Of a stretch of 39,209 nt of DNA, positions 17,436-25,262 are shown piece after piece (within the stretch, counting starts at the first letter, position 1; each line of letters starts with the position of its first letter). The notes under the pieces are model-generated. The model was not told the origin of the DNA, did no database searches, and saw nothing but the letters and a program-made list of their open reading frames with translations. The translations under genes and the position numbers were made by a program. Where the stretch lies: the NCBI GenBank assembly GCA_012838085.1, contig DUPX01000126.1, forward strand, positions 1 through 39,209, in the 5' to 3' direction. The stretch is from Eubacteriaceae bacterium. GTDB taxonomy: Bacteria; Bacillota; Clostridia; Eubacteriales; Garciellaceae.

Positions 17436-17454
17436 TTTTTTCTCCTTTCGATGG

Positions 17455-18366
17455 CTATTCTTCCCCTATAATTTTTACTTCTGTTTCCAGGTCTACCCCA
17501 AATTTATCCTTTACCTTTTTTTGAATATAACGAATTAGGGTGATTATTTCTTCTGCAGTGGCATCTCCTTTATTTATGACAAAACCACAGTGAAGATCAG
17601 AAACCTGGGCTCTCCCCATAGAAAATCCTCTTAGCCCTGCATCCTGAATTAATTTGCCTGCAAAATAACCGTGGGGCCTTCTGAAGGTGCTTCCTGCACT
17701 GGGCCATTCCAGTGGTTGTTTTGTTTTTCTTCTATAGTCTAAATCCTCAATTTTTGTCTTTATATCTTGATAGTTCCCCTTTGTAAAATTCATAGTGGCA
17801 GAAAGGGCAATTATATCCTTTCCCTGGATTGCACTTGTTCTATATCCTAATTTCATTTCTTCCCCTACTAATTGGGAAATATTTCCTTCATTATCTATTA
17901 CCTCAATACTTTCTAGGACATCCTTCATTTCTCCCCCATAGGCACCTGCATTCATAGTCACAGCACCACCGAGGCTACCGGGAATGCCACTGGCGAATTC
18001 AAATCCAGATAATTCATTTCGTAGCAAAACCTTTGAAAGTCTTGACAATAATATTCCCGTCTGGGCCTTTACCCTTTCTCCTTTTATTTCTATATTACTC
18101 ATATTTTTCCCTATCTTTATTACACACCCTCGAATGCCTTTATCCCTAACCAATAAATTACTTCCATTTCCCATTATGTAAAAAGGAATTCTCACTGTTT
18201 TAATTAATTTTAAAATATTTTTTATTTCATCTGCATTTTTAGGTAGAACCATTATATCAACGGGACCACCCACCTTAAAAGATGTATGGTTTTTCATTGG
18301 TTCATTTAGTAATATTTGATTAGCATCAAGTATTTTAAGGAATTCATTATATATTTTATTTTCCAC
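17455..18366 (-). CDS. murB: UDP-N-acetylenolpyruvoylglucosamine reductase
   Basis: This 303-residue FAD enzyme reduces UDP-GlcNAc-enolpyruvate to UDP-MurNAc with NADPH in the cytoplasmic stage of peptidoglycan synthesis. FAD-binding segments are MGNGSNLLV (65-73) and [20 protein letters not shown] (126-145). Catalytic residues fit R176 in GYRTS, S226 in SAGSTFRRP and E296 near the C-terminus. It is the shorter type II form found in Firmicutes. The start is GTG with AGGAAGTG upstream, since no ATG fits. It follows hprK by about 80 bases, with a TATAAT but no good -35 in the gap, and leads into rapZ. Confidence 0.96.
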   Translation of the reverse strand: MENKIYNEFLKILDANQILLNEPMKNHTSFKVGGPVDIMVLPKNADEIKNILKLIKTVRIPFYIMGNGSNLLVRDKGIRGCVIKIGKNMSNIEIKGERVKAQTGILLSRLSKVLLRNELSGFEFASGIPGSLGGAVTMNAGAYGGEMKDVLESIEVIDNEGNISQLVGEEMKLGYRTSAIQGKDIIALSATMNFTKGNYQDIKTKIEDLDYRRKTKQPLEWPSAGSTFRRPHGYFAGKLIQDAGLRGFSMGRAQVSDLHCGFVINKGDATAEEIITLIRYIQKKVKDKFGVDLETEVKIIGEE

Positions 18367-18445
18367 TTAATTCACTTCCTAAAGGTATTATTAATTCTAT
18401 TATTAATCTATTATATAAAAACCATAACAAAAGTAGTATTTTTAT

Positions 18446-19375
18446 TTAGAAATCTTCATTTAATAATGGATTATCCTTTAATCTTTCTAAAAATTCATTG
18501 GCAGGATTGTATCCCATTACCTTTTCTCGAAAATTTCTAGCTGCAGTTTCTATAATTATAGAAAGATTCCTACCTGGACTGACAGGGATGGTAACCTTTG
18601 GAATGGAAACCTCAATTATTTCTGAGTACTGGGTATCTAATCCCAATCTTTCATAATGCTTATTTTCTTCCCATCTCTCTAGTTCTATAACCATATTAAT
18701 ATCTACATGGTTTTTTACTGCTCCCACCCCATATAGAGACTTTACATCTAATATTCCTATTCCCCTTATTTCTATAAAATGCCTTAATATCTCTGGTGCA
18801 GAACCAATTAATCTTTCCCCTTCTATCTGTTTTATTTCTACTAGGTCATCAGCAATTAAACGATGACCCCTATTAACTAACTCTAGTGCAATTTCACTTT
18901 TCCCCACCCCACTGGTACCAGAAATAAAAATACCTATTCCATAAACTTCCACCAATGTACCGTGAATTCTAATAGTGGGAGCAAGTTTATCATCTAAATA
19001 ACTTATTAATTTATTCATCATTGTGGTAGTGTGAAGGGAAGTTCTTAATATAGTTCTATTATGCTTTTTTGCACTTTCCAATAATTCATCAAAGACTTCA
19101 AGATTCCATGCAATTATTAAGCATGGAAAGTAATAAGAAAAGAAAGCATCTAACTTTTCCTTCCTTTTATCCTTTGACAGGGAAGCTAGGTAACTCCATT
19201 CTGCCTTTCCTATGATTTGCACCCTATCCTGATCAAAATATTCATAATATCCATATAATTGCAGACCTGGACGATTGATATCACTATTTGTTATATCTAA
19301 AATAGGATTATCACCTTCAAATATTATTTCTAAGTTTAAGTCGGAACTGATTTCTTTCACCGTTATATTTGACAC
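18446..19375 (-). CDS. hprK: HPr kinase/phosphorylase
   Basis: This 309-residue bifunctional enzyme phosphorylates and dephosphorylates HPr on Ser46 and is the sensor for carbon catabolite repression in Firmicutes. The N-terminal domain covers about 1-128. The catalytic domain has the P-loop GTSGVGKS (153-160), DD at 176-177, and the family signature EIRGIGILDVKSLYGVGAV (about 202-220). The start is GTG at 19375, with GGAGGG formed by the last codons of the upstream HAD gene and a 2-base gap, so coupling is likely. It heads the conserved murB-rapZ-yvcK series, which links sugar sensing with wall precursor supply. Confidence 0.96.
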   Translation of the reverse strand: MSNITVKEISSDLNLEIIFEGDNPILDITNSDINRPGLQLYGYYEYFDQDRVQIIGKAEWSYLASLSKDKRKEKLDAFFSYYFPCLIIAWNLEVFDELLESAKKHNRTILRTSLHTTTMMNKLISYLDDKLAPTIRIHGTLVEVYGIGIFISGTSGVGKSEIALELVNRGHRLIADDLVEIKQIEGERLIGSAPEILRHFIEIRGIGILDVKSLYGVGAVKNHVDINMVIELERWEENKHYERLGLDTQYSEIIEVSIPKVTIPVSPGRNLSIIIETAARNFREKVMGYNPANEFLERLKDNPLLNEDF

Positions 19376-19377
19376 AT

Positions 19378-20178
19378 CTATCCCTCCAAAATAAATCTTT
19401 CTATTACTTCAGCAACCCCATTATCTATATTTGATTTGGATATATAATCTGCTCTGCTTTTTATCTCGTCATAGGCATTATCTACTGCCACCCCTAGTCC
19501 GGCATATTCAATCATCGAAATATCATTATAGCTATCACCAATAGCTATTACCTCATGAGAGCTTATACCTATATTTTTAGCTAAGGCTTCAAGGGCAATG
19601 CCTTTAGAGGTATTACTATTAATAACTTCTAAGAAAAAAGGTTTGGAAATATGATAGTTAAGCTTTCCCTTAAGGCTTTCCATTATCTTTTCCTCCATTT
19701 TTCTCACTTTTTCTGGTTCATTATAAAATAATATCTTAGTAGCCCCTTTCAGTGCTATTGACTGTAAATCACTTCTTAAATTAGCCTCCATAGATGATAT
19801 CCTAGTATATCTATCCGTCCGCTCATTTATCTCATTTACATATAACTTATTATCCGCAAATACTAATACAGTAGGGCTAAATTCCTCAACTAGTTCCAAT
19901 ATATCCATACCATATTCTGGTTCAATTGTCTCATGATATAGAATATCCATAGTTTTCCCCTCTATTACCATGGCTCCATTATAAGTGATGAAGGGAACAT
20001 CTAACCCTAGTTCTCTAACATAGGGGAGGCAACTTTGAAGAGGCCTTCCCGTTGCTATAGTTACAATAACTCCTTTCTCTTCAGCCTTTTTTATTGCCAG
20101 TTTATTTTCCTGACTTATTTTATAGTCTGACCCTAATAGAGAATCATCTAAGTCTATTGCTACCAATTTATATTTCAT
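19378..20178 (-). CDS. Cof-type HAD phosphatase
   Basis: This 266-residue haloacid dehalogenase-superfamily protein of the Cof/YidA subfamily has motif I AIDLDDSLL (D9 and D11), motif II as IATGRP, a C2 cap domain in the middle (about 85-190) and motif IV IGDSYNDISMIEYAG. Such enzymes dephosphorylate sugar phosphates, nucleotides or flavin-type substrates, and the specific substrate cannot be told. The ATG follows GGGGGG at about 8 bases. Its last codons hold the ribosome site for hprK, so the two are expressed together. The 122-base gap upstream separates it from the Dlt-like operon without a clear terminator, so read-through is possible. Confidence 0.92.
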   Translation of the reverse strand: MKYKLVAIDLDDSLLGSDYKISQENKLAIKKAEEKGVIVTIATGRPLQSCLPYVRELGLDVPFITYNGAMVIEGKTMDILYHETIEPEYGMDILELVEEFSPTVLVFADNKLYVNEINERTDRYTRISSMEANLRSDLQSIALKGATKILFYNEPEKVRKMEEKIMESLKGKLNYHISKPFFLEVINSNTSKGIALEALAKNIGISSHEVIAIGDSYNDISMIEYAGLGVAVDNAYDEIKSRADYISKSNIDNGVAEVIERFILEG

Positions 20179-20300
20179 ATTTTCCCCCCATTTCTGATAT
20201 TTACTATTGTAGTATATATTTAGTCAAAAGAAAAGAATCTAACAGGTAACAGACACTATAAGATGGTCCATTCCCATAGATTCTCTAAATAATTTAATTC

Positions 20301-20807
20301 TTATTGTTCAGTTTTAGCCATATATTCTATTGATACTACTTCATCATCCTCTATTAGTATTAATAGCTTTGAATTTCCCATTTCATAGGTATATAGTCCA
20401 TGTTCCTCAGTATAATTATCCCCATATGCTTGTAGCACCTCATCTAAGCTGGAAAATAAGTATATTCCTTCCTTTGTGGAAATACTATCATCAAGAAATA
20501 TAATAGAGGAAACATGGTCTATCCCGTCTATTTCATGGGTATGGAGTTCAAAAGGTCCATAGGTATATATCTTATCCATTCCTTGAAATGCACAACTTTC
20601 TGCTTCAAAATAATCCACTTCCTCACCTAGCCCCTCTAATATCTGGCTAGCTTCATCATACATCCTGATTGTAATACCATTATAGACAAATTCAAACCCT
20701 TTACTTTGCTGTTCTTCTCCATTGTTTACCGGCCCTGCGGTATTCTCTCCATTACTACAGCCCACAAATAATAATACTATTACTAAAAGCATAATTATCT
20801 TTTTCAT
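20301..20807 (-). CDS. Small lipoprotein of unknown function, last gene of the Dlt-like operon
   Basis: This 168-residue protein has a signal peptide (1-16) ending FVGC, with lipidation expected at C17. The mature part is acidic with alternating strands and helices and no motif I recognise. It contains phrases such as TIRMYDEASQILEGLGEEVDYFEAESCAF that recall small clostridial lipoproteins of two short repeats. I chose the ATG after GGTGAT. A TTG at 20825 is also in frame and would overlap the upstream stop codon. It is tightly linked to the SGNH gene, so it probably belongs to the envelope-modification system, though nothing in the sequence shows how. Confidence 0.7.
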   Translation of the reverse strand: MKKIIMLLVIVLLFVGCSNGENTAGPVNNGEEQQSKGFEFVYNGITIRMYDEASQILEGLGEEVDYFEAESCAFQGMDKIYTYGPFELHTHEIDGIDHVSSIIFLDDSISTKEGIYLFSSLDEVLQAYGDNYTEEHGLYTYEMGNSKLLILIEDDEVVSIEYMAKTEQ

Positions 20808-20821
20808 TTTATCACCTTTTT

Positions 20822-21898
20822 TCAATTGTTTTGTTTATCCCCAAAAATACTTTTTAGATAGCCAAACTCTTCTAGTTCTTTAACCTGCTCTTCTTTCATA
20901 GAATAATAAAAGTCCACTTTTTTTCCCCATTGTTTTTTTAATTCTTTATCCTGTCTTCTATCTTTTAAATTAAAGTGTTCCTTTAAATATCCTCCAAAAT
21001 GACGGGCTAGTTTTTCTGCTCCATATACATTTAAGTGAAGTCCACCATCATAAGTATCCTCATTAAAATCAATACCTACCTCATCAATTAATTCTAGATA
21101 ATTAATGTATTTTAAATCCTTGGCCTTAGCATATTCCCTTATTTGTTCATCCCACTCATCATACCAATAGGGGTATAAGCTAGGTGCCTTAACCAATACA
21201 AGATCTATATCATTTTTCTTTGTTAACTCTACCATCTTATCTAAATAATAATAGGCCCTCTCCCCAAATTCATAGTTGGGTAATTTTTTCCCCTTAGGTA
21301 TATTCCCTGCTGGCTTAATATCTGCTCTCATATAATATCCATTATGAAACATATCCTTCTTTTTAAAAATATATTTAAAATCCTCACTTTTTAGCTCATT
21401 CCACCTAGAGTGATATCTTAATAAAGGAAATATATATTCAATAAGATTTTCTTCCTCCGTCATTGATGCCATTATAGATTTTATTTTTGTTAAGGAAAAT
21501 TTCATACCATCTAAGGACATTCGATTATATGCTTCCTTTTGTGGTTCATTGTACATCATGGCTAGAACATTAAATACTACTATTTCAGGTTTTTCATATT
21601 TTAATGTTTCCTCTAATAGATAATAGGACTGCCAAATTAATTGTTGGGCACTACCCCTTATATAGCTGGTAATACCATATTCTTCCCAGAGGGTTATTGG
21701 AGAAAAGTTTTCATATACCTCACAGTCTCCTATAAAGATTACATCATTATTCTTTTCCACCTTATAATAATCTTCCACTAATGAACCTTCTAGGGTACCA
21801 AAAACATGCTTAGGCATAAGTAGTTTTTGTAAGAAAAAGAGGTTGGCCAATAATAAGCATCCCACTAATAAGCTGATTGCTAATCTTTTCTTTTTCAT
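20822..21898 (-). CDS. SGNH-like extracellular acyltransferase candidate with Cys in the nucleophile position
   Basis: This 358-residue protein has one N-terminal membrane segment (about 7-27) with the remainder expected outside the cell. Block I of the SGNH fold is VIFIGDCEVYENF, with C59 where the GDS or GSS motif normally has its nucleophilic Ser. The C-terminal acid/base block is DGGLHLNVYGAEKLA (D284, H288). It lies ten bases after the MBOAT gene and takes the place of DltD in Dlt operons or AlgJ/AlgX in alginate acetylation. I infer that it takes the acyl group from the MBOAT and passes it to an envelope polymer. From memory, GDCEVYENFSP and the following segment recur in many clostridial proteins beside MBOATs, so the Cys is probably a family trait. 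The start is an ATG after a GGGGGGAA site. Confidence 0.8.
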   Translation of the reverse strand: MKKKRLAISLLVGCLLLANLFFLQKLLMPKHVFGTLEGSLVEDYYKVEKNNDVIFIGDCEVYENFSPITLWEEYGITSYIRGSAQQLIWQSYYLLEETLKYEKPEIVVFNVLAMMYNEPQKEAYNRMSLDGMKFSLTKIKSIMASMTEEENLIEYIFPLLRYHSRWNELKSEDFKYIFKKKDMFHNGYYMRADIKPAGNIPKGKKLPNYEFGERAYYYLDKMVELTKKNDIDLVLVKAPSLYPYWYDEWDEQIREYAKAKDLKYINYLELIDEVGIDFNEDTYDGGLHLNVYGAEKLARHFGGYLKEHFNLKDRRQDKELKKQWGKKVDFYYSMKEEQVKELEEFGYLKSIFGDKQNN

Positions 21899-21907
21899 AA
21901 TTCCCCC

Positions 21908-23485
21908 CTAAAACTGATTATATATAAATTGGTTTGCATCATAGCCTATCCCATAAGCACCAAAGATTAGGATGGCAATAATTAATGCGTAGTTTAATGC
22001 ATAACCAACTACCATATTACTTTCTGCAATTTTCCCTCTAACACTTCCTGTTCTCTGTACTAGGCTTACTATTAGCAGTACAACAAATCCTAACAATAAA
22101 ATAAAATAATCACTTAAACTTAATCCTAAGTTTGCCAGACTTCCATTAAAAAGCATATGGATATTGGGTTTTGTAAATATTGTCCCAAACATTCTTAAGG
22201 TCATTGGGACATCTCTATATAAATCAAATAGCCGTATAGCACTCATTAGTAAAGTGGTACGGATTATTTGAAAAAGCCTAAAGCCAAAGGTTCCCCCCAC
22301 TTTAAATTTATTGTGAAACCAGTTATAGAAGGGTTTGCATTCAAGGGAAATAATTATTACAATCCCATTAGTTAGACCCCAGGCAATAAAATTCCAATTT
22401 GCCCCATGCCATAAACCTGTTGTAAACCAGACTATCAAAGTTGTTAGATATACAGGAAGTTTCTTACCAAAATTATTTCCAAATTTATTTCTTGAAAATT
22501 TAGCAAAATTTAACATGGGTTTCCATACTGAAAGGGGATAAAATAAATAATCTTTAAACCAAGTCCCCATGGTTATATGCCATCTTCTCCAAAATTCTGT
22601 AATAGACTTTGAAAAATAAGGCCTTTCAAAGTTTTCCCTAACCTTTATACCTAAAACCTCTGATATACCTATAGTAATATCTATTCCTCCAGTAAAATCA
22701 GCATATAATTGATAGGTGTAAAATAACATTCCCAAAAATACAAAAATGCCTTGATAAGCCTCTGGATCCCTTATTATAGTGTTAACAGCTACTAGCATCC
22801 TATCAGCGATAACCAATTTTTTAAAGAAACCCCACATAATTCTTTGAAGGCCAAAATTAAGGTTTTTTCTATCAAAACTATGTTCTGTAAATAGGGTTTC
22901 TGATAAATCATCAAATCTGCTAATTGGTCCCTGAATCAATTGGGGAAAATATGATACAAATAATGCAAATTTAAATATATTTTTTTCTGGAGGATATTTT
23001 CCCCTATACACATCAATTATATAGCTCATGGTCTTAAAGGTATAAAAGGAAATCCCCATAGGTAATGCTATATTCCAAAAAGTAAGTCGTTTTGAACTAC
23101 CTATTAGCTCTAATATCCCATTAATATTTTCTATTGTGAAATTTGTATATTTAGCGATGACTAATAGACCAAAGTTTAGTAACAGACATACTAATAACCA
23201 CTTCCATAACCTAGATTTCATAAATGCCCTATAGGACTTTTTTTCCTCCCTAGACAATGAAGCTTTATGGTCAGCTAAATAATTGGAGTGTATATTATGA
23301 AGTTCTCCAATCTTAATTCCTATAAAATAGGTTGTTATTGTGGTAAATAGTATATAAAATAAAAATTTAATACTCATAAGACTATAAAATAAATAGCTAG
23401 CTGCTAATAACAATACCCATTGAAGCCCCTTAGGAATTGTATAATACAATATAAATATTATAAAACTATAAGATGTAAAAAGCAT
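21908..23485 (-). CDS. MBOAT family O-acyltransferase (DltB/AlgI-like) with C-terminal FIYNQF
   Basis: This 525-residue polytopic membrane protein carries the MBOAT core: FYTFKTMSYIIDVYRGK (about 147-163), ITEFWRRWHITMGTWF (295-310) and FTTGLWHGANWNFIAWG with the invariant H360. It should move an acyl group from the cytoplasmic carrier protein across the membrane. A final membrane segment (about 494-513) is followed by a short tail ending FIYNQF (520-525, Tyr 522). This resembles the C-terminal hexapeptide acyl-shuttle motif, described on the DltX microprotein and fused to the MBOAT in other systems, whose Tyr carries the acyl group. No separate DltX-like gene is visible. It follows the carrier gene by 12 bases and precedes the SGNH gene by 9. 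Confidence 0.93.
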   Translation of the reverse strand: MLFTSYSFIIFILYYTIPKGLQWVLLLAASYLFYSLMSIKFLFYILFTTITTYFIGIKIGELHNIHSNYLADHKASLSREEKKSYRAFMKSRLWKWLLVCLLLNFGLLVIAKYTNFTIENINGILELIGSSKRLTFWNIALPMGISFYTFKTMSYIIDVYRGKYPPEKNIFKFALFVSYFPQLIQGPISRFDDLSETLFTEHSFDRKNLNFGLQRIMWGFFKKLVIADRMLVAVNTIIRDPEAYQGIFVFLGMLFYTYQLYADFTGGIDITIGISEVLGIKVRENFERPYFSKSITEFWRRWHITMGTWFKDYLFYPLSVWKPMLNFAKFSRNKFGNNFGKKLPVYLTTLIVWFTTGLWHGANWNFIAWGLTNGIVIIISLECKPFYNWFHNKFKVGGTFGFRLFQIIRTTLLMSAIRLFDLYRDVPMTLRMFGTIFTKPNIHMLFNGSLANLGLSLSDYFILLLGFVVLLIVSLVQRTGSVRGKIAESNMVVGYALNYALIIAILIFGAYGIGYDANQFIYNQF

Positions 23486-23497
23486 TATTGCCTCCTA

Positions 23498-23725
23498 TTA
23501 ATAGTCAGATAATCGCTCTATCATTGCATATAAAGCCTTTGCTGAGTTAAAGTTTTCTGGTATTATCTCCTCAGCAGGTATGGCTATATCAAATTCCTCA
23601 TTAATTTCAGTAACTAATGTAATAATATCAAAGCTGTCCAACACCTTGTCGTCCACCAATCTTTCATGTGTTTCAAAGTCTATATCCTCATGTAATTCTT
23701 GTAGAATCTCTAATAAAGTCTCCAT
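23498..23725 (-). CDS. Acyl/aminoacyl carrier protein (DltC-like)
   Basis: This 75-residue acidic helical protein has the phosphopantetheine site LDSFDIITLV, with Ser 31 in DSFD. The length and the sequence EINEEFDIAIPAEEI match D-alanyl carrier proteins and other small carriers. It should accept an activated acyl or aminoacyl group from the adjacent ligase as a thioester and present it to the MBOAT. The ATG follows a strong GGAGGATAAAG site. It lies 19 bases after the ligase gene and 12 before the MBOAT gene. It could also be called a generic acyl carrier protein, but its position between ligase and MBOAT makes a DltC-like role more likely than fatty acid synthesis. Confidence 0.9.
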   Translation of the reverse strand: METLLEILQELHEDIDFETHERLVDDKVLDSFDIITLVTEINEEFDIAIPAEEIIPENFNSAKALYAMIERLSDY

Positions 23726-23744
23726 CTTTATCCTCCTTTGATTG

Positions 23745-25247
23745 TTAAATAATATTCTTTAAATATACTCTATCTATTTTCCCATTTGATGTTAGAGGAA
23801 TGCTTTCTAACTTTTTAATTTTATTTGGTACCATATGCCTTGGTAAAGACTTTTTTAAGCCCTCTAATACTTCCCTTTTGCTTATATCTCCAGCATAAAA
23901 TAAAATTATTTGTCCTTTCTCATGATTATATAGTGTGGCAGCACCATTAACACCCTTTAACATATTTACATGACTGTCAATCTCTCCTAACTCAATTCGA
24001 TGGCCCATGTGTTTAACTTGGTGATCCTTTCGGGATACAAATACAAGTTCCCCCCACTCATTGTATTTTCCTATATCCCCTGTCCGATATATTAGTTCAG
24101 GATAGGCATTGTTTAGAGGGTTTTGAACAAATACTTCCCTTGTTTTTTCAAAATCCTTATAATAGCCTAATGTAAGGGACGTCCCCCTTATGCATATTTC
24201 TCCCTGTTCACCCTTCTTACAAAGTTTATTCTCATCATTTAACAATAAAATTTCAGTGTTTTTAAAGGGTTGTCCAATAGGTAAAACATCCTCCTCTTGA
24301 AAATCACGATTAACCCTATAAAAACAACACATACCTGTGGTTTCAGTTGGTCCATATAAGTTTATAAATTTTGCATTAGGCAATGCCTTTCGCCATAGAT
24401 TAAATTGTTTTATGGGAAAAACCTCACTTCCAAAGGCTATAGTATGGAGATATTCCGGTATAGATTTATCCAATACCTTAAAAGCGGAAATCATTGTTAG
24501 AGCAGTAACCACCCAACATATAGTGTTAATCTTATATTTATTTAAAAAATCCACTAATTTAATGGGAAAGGAAAATAAACTTTTGGGAATTATATAGGTG
24601 GTTGCACCCAATTTTAGAGTAGAATATATTTCCTTTAAACTGGCATCTAGATATAAGGGTGTCTGATTGCCAAAGATGGTGTCCTGGTCCACCTCTAAAA
24701 TCTCTGTCAAATTATCTATATAATCTATCACTGAACGATGGTTAGCAATTACTCCCTTAGGAATACCCGTTGAACCAGAAGTAAATACAATATATATTGG
24801 GTCGGTATCTATAGATTGAGATCTAATTTTTTCTAAAGCCTTTTCATTAATTTGTGTCTTAACTATCTTCTCAAATAGAAAAATCTCCCCTTGAAAATCA
24901 AAGGTCTGAGCAATTTCCTCGGTAGTATTATCACAAATTATTAATTTGGGATTTAGTTTTTCCAATATTAGTTTTATTCTATATTCTGGCATTTCTTCAT
25001 CAATTGGAACATAATAGTTGCCTCCATAGACAGTGCCTTGAAAAGCAACTATTGTTTCGGGACTCTTTTTCATAAATATAATAATAGGTTCTTTATAAAA
25101 ACCCTTATTATGTAGAAATGTACCTATTGCCCTTCCCTGGTCATAGACTTCTTTAAAAGTTATAGTATGATCACCATCACCAAAGGCAATTTTATTAGGG
25201 AATAGCTCCACTATATTTTCCAAATATTCCAGTATATTAATTTGCAT
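23745..25247 (-). CDS. DltA-like amino acid adenylating ligase
   Basis: This 500-residue ANL-superfamily enzyme activates a carboxylate with ATP and loads it on the carrier protein. It shows the P-loop TSGSTGIPKG (156-165), YGPTE (298-302), TGDIGKYNEWGELVFVSRKD (389-408), RIELGEID (417-424) and catalytic K490 in SNGKIDR. Length and layout match DltA. D201 in YLDASLKEIY aligns with the Asp that holds the substrate amine in DltA and peptide synthetase A domains, so an amino acid substrate is likely. In DltA a Cys in FCGE selects D-Ala; here the matching stretch reads FGSE (272-275). Substrate identity is therefore open. The ATG follows AAGGAGG, 15 bases after the transglutaminase-like gene. Confidence 0.88.
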   Translation of the reverse strand: MQINILEYLENIVELFPNKIAFGDGDHTITFKEVYDQGRAIGTFLHNKGFYKEPIIIFMKKSPETIVAFQGTVYGGNYYVPIDEEMPEYRIKLILEKLNPKLIICDNTTEEIAQTFDFQGEIFLFEKIVKTQINEKALEKIRSQSIDTDPIYIVFTSGSTGIPKGVIANHRSVIDYIDNLTEILEVDQDTIFGNQTPLYLDASLKEIYSTLKLGATTYIIPKSLFSFPIKLVDFLNKYKINTICWVVTALTMISAFKVLDKSIPEYLHTIAFGSEVFPIKQFNLWRKALPNAKFINLYGPTETTGMCCFYRVNRDFQEEDVLPIGQPFKNTEILLLNDENKLCKKGEQGEICIRGTSLTLGYYKDFEKTREVFVQNPLNNAYPELIYRTGDIGKYNEWGELVFVSRKDHQVKHMGHRIELGEIDSHVNMLKGVNGAATLYNHEKGQIILFYAGDISKREVLEGLKKSLPRHMVPNKIKKLESIPLTSNGKIDRVYLKNII

Positions 25248-25262
25248 TGGTTCCTCCTTATA

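Noticed and set aside
20179-20300. A TTGACT as the -35 of a promoter for the Cof-hprK run
   Set aside because: No -10 lies at a workable distance (TACAAT is only 10 bases away), so I do not list it as a feature.
20822-25247. Calling the four core genes dltA, dltC, dltB and dltD outright
   Set aside because: The order, the missing selectivity Cys, the FIYNQF tail on the MBOAT and the Cys-type SGNH partner make a simple dlt assignment unsafe.
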